NCBI GenBank assembly: GCA_036265005.1
Contig: DATAPW010000053.1
Span: 1 to 32,901, forward strand
Reading direction: 5' to 3'
Origin: JAMXLO01 sp036265005
GTDB taxonomy: Bacteria > Pseudomonadota > Alphaproteobacteria > Acetobacterales > Acetobacteraceae
Length of the DNA: 32,901 nucleotides
In this document: positions 7,252-18,139 of the stretch, piece after piece
Layout of the letters: each line of letters starts with the position of its first letter
How positions within the stretch are numbered: the first letter of the stretch is position 1
Notes under the pieces: model-generated
Seen by the model: the letters and a program-made list of their open reading frames with translations, nothing else
Told to the model about the DNA's origin: nothing
The model's database searches: none
Translations under genes and position numbers: made by a program

Positions 7252-8235
7252 TCACTTCTGCCTGGCCAGCCATGCCGCCGCAGCGCGATCAGCGCCAGAG
7301 GGCAGCGGATCGCCGGGGCGCAGGATCCACGCCAGTATATCATCGATCGGCGTCGTCCGTTCGACATCCCGGAGCAGCAGGTGATAGCCGGCAGGATAGT
7401 AGGCACGCACCGGTCCCGGCGGCAGGCCGCGCCACGTCGCCACGGTGGCACGCTCCGGGATCAGTTCGTCCTTGCCGCCATACAGGAACAGCGCCCGGCC
7501 ATGGAACTGCGGCGCGTCGGCCAGCGCCGCATCCATCAGGTCCACCAGTCCACGCACGGTATCGAACCGGGTCTCGTGGATGGTCAGGGGATCCGTCGAC
7601 AGCCTCCGGATCGCCTCGCGATTGTCGCTGGCAACTTTCGCGGCGATGCTGCCCGTCACCTTCATGCCCGGCACCATGTTGGCGAGCAGCCACAACCCGG
7701 TGCGCATGAAGACGTTCATCTCCGCCCGCCCCCAGACGGCCGGCGCCACCAGGATATAGCCGTCCACGGGTGGCGGGTCCTGTGATGCGGCCAGACACAT
7801 CAACACGGCTGCACCCATGCTCTCGCCCATCAGGATCAGTCTGGCGTGGGGGTAGCGGCGATGCAGCAGCACCGCCATCTCGCGCGCGTCGTCCACCAGC
7901 GCCCGGGTGCCAGGCCAGTAGCCGCGGTCCGCGGTGTCGCCGAAACCGCGTTGGTCGGGCGAGAATACGGCAATCCCGTGGGCGGCCAGTTCCGGCCCGG
8001 GATATTCCCAGGCATCGCGGCTGTCGTTCATGCCGTGCAGCGCCAGGACCACCGCGACCGGCTCGCCGTCCGGCAGCCAGGTCCGGTAAGGCAGCCGCAT
8101 GCCGTCCGGCATGACGAACGTGTCCTGGGTCTCCCGGGGCGCCTCGATGGCCGGCCCAGGCGGCACCAGGTGCGTCGCGCAGCCCGTTGCAGCCACCAGA
8201 ATGGCCAGCAGGATGGTCAGCGCCTTGAGGCGCAT
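7252..8235 (-). CDS. Alpha/beta hydrolase (monoacylglycerol lipase-like), putative lipoprotein
   Basis: The 327-residue protein starts at ATG 8235 with a hydrophobic leader ending AATGC (Cys19), a plausible lipoprotein signal; an upstream in-frame extension to 8439 is not needed. The fold shows the oxyanion segment LALHGMNDS and the nucleophile elbow MGESMGA with Ser139. Asp256 in GGKDELIP and His285 in GYHLLLRD complete the triad. The sequence style is that of the serine aminopeptidase S33/monoacylglycerol lipase group, which hydrolyses acyl esters or lysolipids. The likely location is the membrane face of the periplasm. The gene diverges from the zinc-finger gene, with 88 bases between the two starts. 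The lipobox has Ala rather than Leu at -3, so lipidation is likely but not certain. Confidence 0.85.
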   Translation of the reverse strand: MRLKALTILLAILVAATGCATHLVPPGPAIEAPRETQDTFVMPDGMRLPYRTWLPDGEPVAVVLALHGMNDSRDAWEYPGPELAAHGIAVFSPDQRGFGDTADRGYWPGTRALVDDAREMAVLLHRRYPHARLILMGESMGAAVLMCLAASQDPPPVDGYILVAPAVWGRAEMNVFMRTGLWLLANMVPGMKVTGSIAAKVASDNREAIRRLSTDPLTIHETRFDTVRGLVDLMDAALADAPQFHGRALFLYGGKDELIPERATVATWRGLPPGPVRAYYPAGYHLLLRDVERTTPIDDILAWILRPGDPLPSGADRAAAAWLARQK

Positions 8236-8323
8236 GCGGCGCGCGGCCTGGCGGAGGTTGAAAGCATGGGTCGCATCGCTATCATAGGCGCCTCCCTCGC
8301 CATAGAGGACGCAAAGCACCAAG

Positions 8324-8521
8324 ATGGACGGCACCGCCGCCAGCCCCACGCCCACCGAAATCATCGACGTGGACGAACCCGTCGTCGCCTGTGACGGTGG
8401 TGGGGGTACTCTCGGCCACCCGCGCGTGTTCCTCCGCATCGAGGACCACGAGGTGATGTGCCCGTATTGTTCGCGCCTCTACGTCCTGAAGGAAGGAGCC
8501 TCCCACGGCACCGGGCACTGA
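8324..8521 (+). CDS. Zinc-finger (CHCC, NDUFS6-like) domain protein
   Basis: The 65-residue protein has the conserved arrangement ACDGGGGTLGHPRVFL then HEVMCPYCSRLYVL. The presumed zinc ligands are Cys23, His32, Cys46 and Cys49. This is the small zinc-finger family of alphaproteobacteria related to mitochondrial complex I subunit NDUFS6. In mitochondria the domain supports complex I assembly; the bacterial role is little studied. The length is normal for the family. Its 3' end overlaps the open frame leading into polA, so the two are probably co-transcribed. Confidence 0.85.
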   Translation: MDGTAASPTPTEIIDVDEPVVACDGGGGTLGHPRVFLRIEDHEVMCPYCSRLYVLKEGASHGTGH

Positions 8522-8579
8522 CACGGAAGTCCTGGAGAAGCGCGACGGCGCGCCATCCGAGGATCAACGCCTGCACCTC

Positions 8580-11333
<2,754 letters not shown>

Positions 11334-11341
11334 CAACACGT

Positions 11342-11357
11342 GGCCCTTTGCAGGGCC
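11342..11357 (+). terminator. Short hairpin after polA, weak terminator candidate
   Basis: GGCCCT (11342-11347) and AGGGCC (11352-11357) form a 6-bp GC-rich stem with the loop TTGC, eight bases after the polA stop. No T-run follows. It could stop transcription only weakly, or slow 3' decay. Confidence 0.35.
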
Positions 11358-11493
11358 GAATGCGCCGCGCATTTCCGCCCTCCATTCCACAGGGAACGTC
11401 TATTTCGGAATTGTGACCAACTGCTGCGACCTTTCCCTATTGGCTCCGCCATGTGGCATAGTACTGGCATCAGGTGACCTGCAGGAGCGCATC

Positions 11494-12132
11494 ATGCAGA
11501 CTCCCATTCCGCTCGATGGCCCAATCGATCTCGAGAGGTTGGACGAGTTCCTCGCCTCCGACCGTGCGCCGGCCGAATGCATGCAGCTTTCCGAGCTGGA
11601 CGGCTTCCTCACCGGCGTCGCTGTCGGCCCCGAGCTGATCCCGCCGAGCGTATGGCTGCCCATGATCTGGCACGATGACGAGCCCGGCTACGCCGACATG
11701 GAGGAGGCGCAGACGATCCTCGGCATCATCATGCGCCGCTACAACGAGATCATCCGTCTCGTCGATTCCTTCGCCGGCGTCTATCGACCGGTGCTGGTCG
11801 AACAGGACGACGGCACGGTTGACGCCAGCGATTGGGCAGTCGGGTTCCTGCAGGCCATGGCGATCTGCCAGGACGCCTGGGAGCCCCTGGTGATGGACCG
11901 CACGGCCGGCGCGCTCATTGCGCCGATCATGCTGATCGCCAGCACGACCGATCTGGCCGACCTGCCGCTCGATGACGACGAACGCCTGCCGGACGACGAG
12001 ATGGCAAAGCTGCTCGCCGAGGCCGATATGATGCTGGGCCTGTGCGCCAGCGGCATCCGGAAATTCTTCCAACGGCCGCGCGCGCCGGCACGACGCAAGG
12101 GGCCCGCGCGGGCCAGGTCCAAGCGGCGCTGA
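11494..12132 (+). CDS. UPF0149 family protein (YecA/YgfB-like)
   Basis: The 212-residue protein begins at ATG 11494, with AGGAG at 11483-11487 giving good spacing. It shows the family signature LSELDGFLTGVAVGPELIPPSVWLPMIW at residues about 28-56, and further on DWAVGFLQAMAICQDAW and IAPIMLIA. Many YecA-type members end in a SEC-C zinc motif. Here the SEC-C is absent and is replaced by a strongly basic tail (RPRAPARRKGPARARSKRR), which may contact nucleic acid. The molecular function of the family is not established. A downstream gene follows after 32 bases on the same strand. Confidence 0.85.
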   Translation: MQTPIPLDGPIDLERLDEFLASDRAPAECMQLSELDGFLTGVAVGPELIPPSVWLPMIWHDDEPGYADMEEAQTILGIIMRRYNEIIRLVDSFAGVYRPVLVEQDDGTVDASDWAVGFLQAMAICQDAWEPLVMDRTAGALIAPIMLIASTTDLADLPLDDDERLPDDEMAKLLAEADMMLGLCASGIRKFFQRPRAPARRKGPARARSKRR

Positions 12133-12164
12133 CGAAGCCGACGCACCGAGTGCAGGAGGCGACG

Positions 12165-12563
12165 ATGCCGTTTTCATTCACGTTGACAGATGTCATTCCT
12201 GCTGCACCGGAGCACATCTACAGCGCCTGGCTCGACAGTCGTGGCCATTCCAGGATGACGGGAAGCAAAGCGAAAGCCGCACCGACGGACGGTGCGGCCT
12301 TCACCGCATGGGGCGGCTACATCAAGGGCAGGAACCTCACGCTGGAGCCGCCTCGCCGTATCGTGCAGTCATGGCGGACCACGAAATTCACCAGGACGGA
12401 TGCCGATTCACAGATCGAGGTGCTGCTGGAGCCGGTGGCAACAGGCACCAGACTCATCCTGCATCACACCAATGTCCCGGACGGCCATACCGGCTATCAG
12501 AATGGCGGCTGGCAGGAACATTACTTCGAACCGATGAAGCGGTATTTCGGTGCGAAGGACTGA
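12165..12563 (+). CDS. SRPBCC/START-like (AHSA1-type) domain protein
   Basis: The 132-residue protein has the SRPBCC helix-grip layout: IPAAPEHIYSAWLDSRGHSRMTG at the N-terminus, FTAWGGYIKGRNLTLEPPRRIVQSWR in the middle, and GGWQEHYFEPMKRYF as the closing long helix. Proteins of this group bind hydrophobic ligands or act as Hsp90-activator-like modules; no specific ligand can be proposed. The start is fixed by a strong AGGAGG at 12154-12159, five bases before the ATG. Its stop lies two bases from the stop of the convergent sensor kinase gene, so the two transcripts probably overlap. Confidence 0.88.
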   Translation: MPFSFTLTDVIPAAPEHIYSAWLDSRGHSRMTGSKAKAAPTDGAAFTAWGGYIKGRNLTLEPPRRIVQSWRTTKFTRTDADSQIEVLLEPVATGTRLILHHTNVPDGHTGYQNGGWQEHYFEPMKRYFGAKD

Positions 12564-12565
12564 CG

Positions 12566-14926
12566 CTATTCAGCGGTCTGCAAGCCGCCTTCCGCGGATG
12601 CCACCATAGGTTCGAGACGCGCCAGCAGCGCCTCCAGCTCGCGGATCGTGTAAGGCTTGTTCAGTACGCCCTGCAACGCAACCAGTTCACATTGCTCCGC
12701 CTCGCTCAACTCGGCATAGCCGGTGGCCAGGATGATCGGACCGGTAAAGCCGCGCGCCCGCATGGCAGAGGCAGCTTGCAATCCGGTCATCGCCGGCATC
12801 GCGTAATCGAGCATCACAATGGCGGGCCGGGTCTCCAGCAGGGCAATAGCGTCCTGGCCGCTGGACGCCGCAGTCACACAATAGCCGAGTTGCCGCAGCA
12901 TGTCGGCGCTCACCTGCAGGACGTCGGAATCGTCGTCGACAACAAGCACAGGCAGCTTGGACTGCGGTCGCTGATCGGCAACCGAGGGACGCTCGGACGT
13001 CGGCATTTCCGCCGCCCGCGGTAGCAGCAGCGTGACAGACGTGCCTGCCCCGGGCGACGTGTGCAGTCGGACAGTGCCGCCCGACTCGCGAACCATGCCG
13101 TACACCTGGCTCAATCCGAGACCGGATCCTGACGGCCCCTTCGTGGTGAAGAATGGCTCGAAGGCACGCTGCGCCACCTCACGCGTCATTCCGACACCGG
13201 TGTCGCCGACGGTAATCGCAACGTAATCGCCCGCTGCGATGTCGTCGTCCACTTTGCCGGCAATGGCCCGGTTGGCTGTCGCAATCGTCAGCAATCCGCC
13301 GTCGGGCATCGCATCACGGGCATTCAGCGCTAGATTGAGGATTGCAGCCTCAACCTGGCTCGACTCGACCATCGCCGGCCACAGCTGCTCGCCCAGCGCC
13401 GTCTCGATGCGGATGCGTTGGCCATGTGTGGTGGTCCGCAGCAGCGGCTCCAGATCGGCCACCAGCTTATTGACGTCGGACGCCTCGACCACGAGACGCT
13501 GCCGTCGTGAAAACGCCAGCAGGCGACTGGTCAATTGCGAGCCGCGATGCACTGCGCCCGATGCACGCTCGATCCATGCATGCTGGCGCGGCTGCGCCGG
13601 TGGCACGGAATGCGACAGGAGGTCCAGGCTGCCTTGAATCGTCGCCAGGAGATTATTGAAATCGTGCGCGATGCCACCGGCAAGCTGCCCAACCGCCTGA
13701 AGCTTCTGCGACTGGACCAATGCCGCTTCGGTGTTCTGCCGTTCGGCAATTTCCACCTGCAGGCGGTTGTTGGAGACCAGCAATTCGTGCGTGCGTTCGC
13801 CAACCCTGGCTTCCAGGACATCGGCGTATTCGCGCAGTTCGTCCTCGCGACGCGCCAATGCGCCAGCCATCTCGTTGTACGCTGCAGCGATCTGGCCGAA
13901 TTCCGAACGCTGGTCGGCATAACGCGCCGGCGTGCCCAGATCGCCCTCCCGCCACCGGCGCGCGGCATCGAGCAGTTCCCGTGTCGGCCGCCCGATGAAG
14001 CGGCGTGCAACCAGCAGCGTCAGCAGAAAGGCAACCAGCGCAACCGTCACAAGCAGGATGCCGCCGCGCAAGGTTGCCCGATTGATATCACCCATCATTT
14101 CCGGCTCGAAAAAGCCGATCGCCACCATCAGATGGTATTTCGACTGACTCACGGGTATGTAGCCGACGACGCGGTCCGTGCCGTCGACGCTCTTCAGTCG
14201 CGCGATTCCGGCTTCAGGCGCATTCACCAGGGGCATCGCCCTGCCGGGAAACGGTTTGCCGACGAAGGCCGCGTGGTCAGAACTCCGTGCCAGGATGTAA
14301 CCATCGCGGTCGGCAATCGAAAGCACGCTGCCAGCGAGGAATTGAGATCCCGTCTGGCGAAGCTGGTGCAGGTGTTGCGACAGCCATCCCAGGTCCAACC
14401 CGGTCACCAGGACACGCCGGTGGGCGGGATCGGCATCGGTCAGAGGAAGGGCAAAGGGCAGGAAGCCGCCCCTGAAACCTGGCGCCGTCGCATATCGGCC
14501 TGCGGCGAAACCGCTCGCGTCGATCGCGTCCTGCACCCAGGCGGGAAGCGTTCTATCGTTCGGGCGCAGGTCGGATTTTGACGCGCACTCGATGCGGCCA
14601 TCGGCGTCGATCAGGGCCAGGAACAGAAACATCGGCTGGGTGCGCTGAATGGCGACCAGGCGGTCTGCACAGACCTGACCGGGTTCGCGCAATTCGGGGA
14701 ATGCTGCAACCGTGCTCAGTAATATGCGTGCCCCATCGGCGATGCTCTCGACGTCGCCGTTGAGCACCTGCGCCTGTTGCAGGGCGAGATCGCCGAGTTG
14801 TGCCCGCCGCTCAGCCCAATGGCTGTACTCGACCCACACCGCCAGGGCGATGATCGGCAACAGACACGTCAGAACGATCAACAGCAGCCGTGTCGACAGC
14901 CGCATGCCTCGATAACGCGCCGTCAC
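12566..14926 (-). CDS. Hybrid sensor histidine kinase with C-terminal receiver domain
   Basis: The 786-residue protein has a first membrane helix (residues about 10-31), a periplasmic Cache-like sensor (about 35-285), a second helix (about 288-307) and a HAMP linker. A coiled coil (about 355-410) and a HisKA box with the phospho-acceptor His421 (GGIAHDFNNLL) follow. The HATPase region has the N-box NLALNARDAM, GDTGVGM and GSGLGLS. A receiver domain (about 658-775) carries Asp707 and Lys757. Cache domains typically bind small organic acids or amino acids, which suits the transporter block next door, but the ligand is unknown. No DNA-binding response regulator is adjacent, so the output may go through a distant phosphotransfer protein. 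The start is GTG 14926, supported by GGAGGG at 14935-14940. Confidence 0.95.
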   Translation of the reverse strand: MTARYRGMRLSTRLLLIVLTCLLPIIALAVWVEYSHWAERRAQLGDLALQQAQVLNGDVESIADGARILLSTVAAFPELREPGQVCADRLVAIQRTQPMFLFLALIDADGRIECASKSDLRPNDRTLPAWVQDAIDASGFAAGRYATAPGFRGGFLPFALPLTDADPAHRRVLVTGLDLGWLSQHLHQLRQTGSQFLAGSVLSIADRDGYILARSSDHAAFVGKPFPGRAMPLVNAPEAGIARLKSVDGTDRVVGYIPVSQSKYHLMVAIGFFEPEMMGDINRATLRGGILLVTVALVAFLLTLLVARRFIGRPTRELLDAARRWREGDLGTPARYADQRSEFGQIAAAYNEMAGALARREDELREYADVLEARVGERTHELLVSNNRLQVEIAERQNTEAALVQSQKLQAVGQLAGGIAHDFNNLLATIQGSLDLLSHSVPPAQPRQHAWIERASGAVHRGSQLTSRLLAFSRRQRLVVEASDVNKLVADLEPLLRTTTHGQRIRIETALGEQLWPAMVESSQVEAAILNLALNARDAMPDGGLLTIATANRAIAGKVDDDIAAGDYVAITVGDTGVGMTREVAQRAFEPFFTTKGPSGSGLGLSQVYGMVRESGGTVRLHTSPGAGTSVTLLLPRAAEMPTSERPSVADQRPQSKLPVLVVDDDSDVLQVSADMLRQLGYCVTAASSGQDAIALLETRPAIVMLDYAMPAMTGLQAASAMRARGFTGPIILATGYAELSEAEQCELVALQGVLNKPYTIRELEALLARLEPMVASAEGGLQTAE

Positions 14927-15061
14927 GCTACGGACCCTCCTCGCCGGCGGCTTGGTTTGTGGCCGGAACCAAGCGACCGAGAATACCCTTCATACCGATT
15001 GTAACAAATTACTCACGGCAAATTGAACGACTGCGCTTCGCGCACAACGAAACCGTTACGG

Positions 15062-15358
15062 CTACGGGCCGAACTCGTATCCGGCGATACTGCCCACACC
15101 CGCGCCGATGGCGGCAAGCACCGGGCTTGCTGTGGTGGATGCACCGGCCGAAGCGGCAACTGCGGTTGCCGGAATGATCCAAGGCAGCAGAAAAAACCCA
15201 GCCGCCGCGCCGATCAGCGCCCCGGCGGCAACCGGCAGGATATGGTCGTTCAATTGTGCCGCGCCCGCCTGCTGTGCAGCGGCGCCGGACGTGAACGCAG
15301 GCGTGCCCGTCAACCCGATTGCGACGATCAGGCTGGCCGCCACACCGCGGAACGTCAT
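15062..15358 (-). CDS. Small exported or membrane protein, glycine/alanine-rich
   Basis: The 98-residue product has a signal-like start (MTFRGVAASLIVAIGLTG, with a possible cleavage after TSGAAA). A glycine/alanine-rich hydrophobic segment LPVAAGALIGAAAGFFLLPWI follows, and then a second one ending GSIAGYEFGP. It resembles glycine-zipper-like small membrane proteins, but no family can be named. The start is set by AAGGAG (15365-15370) six bases before the ATG; an in-frame ATG at 15427 is dismissed. A stem-loop sits just upstream of the ribosome site (15373-15397). It lies 65 bases after the ABC operon on the same strand and may share its transcript. Confidence 0.65.
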   Translation of the reverse strand: MTFRGVAASLIVAIGLTGTPAFTSGAAAQQAGAAQLNDHILPVAAGALIGAAAGFFLLPWIIPATAVAASAGASTTASPVLAAIGAGVGSIAGYEFGP

Positions 15359-15372
15359 AGATGACTCCTTGT

Positions 15373-15397
15373 CCGTATGCTGTCCGGCAACATACGG
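15373..15397 (-). promoter_or_regulatory. Stem-loop between the ABC operon and the small exported-protein gene
   Basis: CCGTATG (15373-15379) and CATACGG (15391-15397) form a perfect 7-bp stem around an 11-base loop, with further TG/CA pairing possible inside. On the minus transcript it ends two bases before the AAGGAG ribosome site. It could be an operator, an attenuator or the end of the ABC operon. No T-run follows. Confidence 0.4.
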
Positions 15398-15423
15398 CGC
15401 GAGCGGCCAATGCGGAAGCGATA

Positions 15424-16122
15424 TCAAACCTCAAGCCACTCCTTGCGGATGTCTACGTTGTCCTCAATGTCTGCAGGAGTACCTTCGAACATGATTCTGC
15501 CGTGACCCATGACGTAGAGTCGCCGTGAAATCCGCATTGCGATGGTCAATTTCTGCTCAACCAGAAGAATAGACACACCGCGGCGCGCAATCTCTTCCAG
15601 CAAATGGCCCACCTGTTCGACCAGCAACGGCGCCAGACCCTCGGTTGGTTCGTCGATCAGGATCAGGTCAGGGTCGCCCATCAGGGTGCGGCACATCGTC
15701 AGCATTTGCTGCTCGCCCCCAGACAGCACGCCGGCCGCATTGTTCTGCCGCTCGGCCAGGTTGGGAAACAGCCTGAACACGTCATCGAATTTCCAGCGCC
15801 CGAATTGGCCCGCGCGCTTCAGGCCAAGCATCAGGTTCTGGCGCACCGTCAGAGTGGGAAAGATCTGGCGATCCTCCGGCACGTAGCCGATGCCCGCCCT
15901 GGCCACGAGATTGGCACCCAGCCCCGCGATATCGCGGCCGCGGTAACGGATGGTGCCTACCGGTTGCACCAGACCCATGATCGCCTTGCATGTGGTGGAT
16001 CGACCGACGCCGTTGCGGCCAAGCAATGAGACGATCTCACCCTCGCCAACGGTCAGGTCAACGCCTTGCAGGATGTGGCTCTTGCCGTAGAAGGCATGCA
16101 GGTCGCGGACTTCCAGCATCAT
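15424..16122 (-). CDS. HAAT-family ABC transporter ATPase, LivF-like, with altered Walker A
   Basis: This 232-residue ATPase is the last gene of the first transporter operon. The signature LSGGEQQM, the Walker B LILIDEP and the LLVEQ switch glutamine typical of LivF are intact. The Walker A loop reads GRNGVGRST: the invariant lysine is arginine (residue 41, codon CGA at 16002-16000). A change to a Lys codon would need at least two base changes, so a single sequencing error does not explain it. In most ABC proteins this substitution severely lowers ATP hydrolysis. The partner LivG-like ATPase has a normal lysine, so the heterodimer may work with one good site. The gene overlaps the upstream gene by four bases. 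Confidence 0.93.
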   Translation of the reverse strand: MMLEVRDLHAFYGKSHILQGVDLTVGEGEIVSLLGRNGVGRSTTCKAIMGLVQPVGTIRYRGRDIAGLGANLVARAGIGYVPEDRQIFPTLTVRQNLMLGLKRAGQFGRWKFDDVFRLFPNLAERQNNAAGVLSGGEQQMLTMCRTLMGDPDLILIDEPTEGLAPLLVEQVGHLLEEIARRGVSILLVEQKLTIAMRISRRLYVMGHGRIMFEGTPADIEDNVDIRKEWLEV

Positions 16123-16874
16123 GCTGCGAGCGCCCCAAGATACGCTTCCTGCACCGCACGGTTGGCGCGAATTTCCGCCGGCGGACCAGACGCGATCACC
16201 TTGCCGTAGACCAGCACGGTAATGGTATCCGCCAGATCGAACACGACGCGCATGTCGTGCTCTACCATGACCAGTGTCCTGCCCTGCGTGACGCGGCGGA
16301 TCAGCGCCACGGCGTATTCCGTTTCGCTGTGACTCATGCCCGCGGTAGGCTCATCGAGCAGGATCACGCTCGCTCCACCGGCTACCGTCATCCCGATCTC
16401 CAGCGCCCGTTGCTCCGCGTAGGACAGCAACCCGGCCGGCACGTCGCGTCGCGCAGCCAGGTTCAGCTCTTCGAGCAGTTGCTCGGTCGACTCATTCAGC
16501 GCCCGCTGTCGCGGCAGGAGATGCCAGAACGAATAACGGTAGCCACCGCTCCAGAGCAATGCGCAGCGCAGGTTTTCGAATACCGTCAATCGCGGGAACA
16601 GCGAGGTGATCTGGAAACTGCGCGACAGGCCCAATCGATTGATCCGCTGCGGCGGCAGCCTATCGATCCGTGCACCATTCAGTTCGATGACGCCGGCGGT
16701 GATCGGAAACCGACCGGAGATCAGATTGAACAGCGTGGTCTTGCCTGCTCCATTCGGTCCGATGATCGCATGCCGTTCGCCACGCGCAATCTCCAGGTTG
16801 ACACCGTGAATGATCTGCGTGGCGCCGAAGCTCTTCCACACATCGTCGAGGCGGATCGCCGGCACGACGGTCAT
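16119..16874 (-). CDS. HAAT-family ABC transporter ATPase, LivG-like
   Basis: The protein has 251 residues from ATG 16874, chosen because it follows a GGAGG-like site and overlaps the permease stop by four bases; a longer frame to 16988 lacks these. The Walker A is GPNGAGKTT, the signature is LSYAEQRALEIG (a usual LivG variant of LSGGQ), the Walker B is VILLDEP, and the switch is MVEHDM with histidine. The extra helical insert after LFPRLTVFENL is typical of LivG. It pairs with the LivF-like ATPase to power import by the two permeases upstream in the operon. Confidence 0.93.
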   Translation of the reverse strand: MTVVPAIRLDDVWKSFGATQIIHGVNLEIARGERHAIIGPNGAGKTTLFNLISGRFPITAGVIELNGARIDRLPPQRINRLGLSRSFQITSLFPRLTVFENLRCALLWSGGYRYSFWHLLPRQRALNESTEQLLEELNLAARRDVPAGLLSYAEQRALEIGMTVAGGASVILLDEPTAGMSHSETEYAVALIRRVTQGRTLVMVEHDMRVVFDLADTITVLVYGKVIASGPPAEIRANRAVQEAYLGALAA

Positions 16875-18139
16875 GTGCGCGCCTCCCGCAAATCGTCCGT
16901 CACGGTTTCCCAGATGCTGGCGAAGCGGCGTGCCTCCTTGCGGAGCCAGGTTCCGCCGATCAGCAGCAGGGCTGACGCCACCGCCCACGGTACCGCACTG
17001 GCGATATAGATCGGTGTGCCGAACAGGATCAAACGCTTTCCCTGTTCGGCACCGATCGTCAGGAATGACAGCAGCTCGACAAGCCCCACGAATCCGGCGA
17101 CCGCGGCGAGGCCCGGCAACAGCAATCGCAGATAAGGCAGCAGCAACCGCCGCAGCCGGCCGGCGCGCCAGATCGGCCCATGCGCCAGGATGATGCCGGC
17201 CAGGCCGGTCGGGGCGAATGTCACCATTGTGATGAACAGCACACCGACATAGATCAACCAGGAGTTGGACATCAGGCTGACCCCGCTTTGCAGCAGCGTG
17301 ATCAGCACCGCGCCCAGGACCGGGCCGGCAAACACCATGCTGCCACCGATATACGCCATCAGCAGCGCATTCGCCGACAATGGACTCGCCACGGCGTCGA
17401 AGGTGACGATTTCATAGGTGATCGCATACAGGCCCCCGCCGATCCCGGCGAAGAACCCCGCAAGCGAGAACTGCAAAAACCGCACGATGCGTGGGTCGTA
17501 ACCCATGAACTGCGCGCGCTCGAAATTGTCGCGGCAGGCATTCGCCATGCGCCCGAGCGGCGTTATCGTCAGCAGTCGCATCAGAGCCGCAGCGATAAAG
17601 GTCCAGGCCATGATCAGGTAATAGACCTGGATGCCGGATGCATAGGACAGCCCGAACAGGCTGTGGTCGATCATCCGGTTGGTGCTGATGCCGCCTTCAC
17701 CACCGAAGAAGTGGTGGAACATCAAGGCGGCGGTAGCGACAAGTTCGCCGATGCCGAGTGTGATCATGGCGAACGCCGTCGCCCGCTGCTTGGTCGCCAT
17801 CGCGCCGAACACGATTGCCAGCGCAAGCGCTGACATCCCAGCCAGCAGCGGCATGAATTCAATCGCCACCGGCAGCGAACCATCACCTGCCGCATTAAGG
17901 AGATGCACCATCGCGTAGCCGCCGAAGCCGAAGAACGTCGCATGGCACAACGAAAACAACCCGGCCTGCCCGAGCAACATGTTGTACGAGAGTGCCAGGA
18001 TGGTCATCATGCCCATCTGGCTCATCATCGATATGATGAAGCCCGCGTGCCGATGGTGCCCCCAGTCGTAGAACGCCCAGGGCAACGCGGTCGCGACAGC
18101 GGCCAGCAGCAGCCATGGGAGCAAGCGACGATAGGTCAC
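16871..18139 (-). CDS. HAAT-family ABC transporter permease, LivM-like, with C-terminal extension
   Basis: This is a polytopic membrane protein of 422 residues, about 100 more than a usual LivM. The core shows ILALSYNMLLGQAGLFSLCHATFFGFGGY, the permease-ATPase coupling loop RMANACRDNFERAQFMGYD, and GGSMVFAGPVLGAVLITLL. After the core's natural end (FAPTGLAGIIL), an extra segment adds two hydrophobic stretches (LLLPGLAAVAGFVGLVELL, AVPWAVASALLLIGG) and a charged tail. The start is GTG 18139, overlapping the LivH-like stop by four bases (GTGA). With the LivH-like protein it forms the membrane channel. Confidence 0.93.
   Translation of the reverse strand: MTYRRLLPWLLLAAVATALPWAFYDWGHHRHAGFIISMMSQMGMMTILALSYNMLLGQAGLFSLCHATFFGFGGYAMVHLLNAAGDGSLPVAIEFMPLLAGMSALALAIVFGAMATKQRATAFAMITLGIGELVATAALMFHHFFGGEGGISTNRMIDHSLFGLSYASGIQVYYLIMAWTFIAAALMRLLTITPLGRMANACRDNFERAQFMGYDPRIVRFLQFSLAGFFAGIGGGLYAITYEIVTFDAVASPLSANALLMAYIGGSMVFAGPVLGAVLITLLQSGVSLMSNSWLIYVGVLFITMVTFAPTGLAGIILAHGPIWRAGRLRRLLLPYLRLLLPGLAAVAGFVGLVELLSFLTIGAEQGKRLILFGTPIYIASAVPWAVASALLLIGGTWLRKEARRFASIWETVTDDLREART

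Noticed and set aside
6952..7785. Plus-strand open frame of 277 codons across the tRNA, containing DPTRFERATFAFGG
   Set aside because: That peptide is the well-known spurious translation of the antisense of a tRNA-Arg gene; the rest is the shadow of the minus-strand hydrolase.
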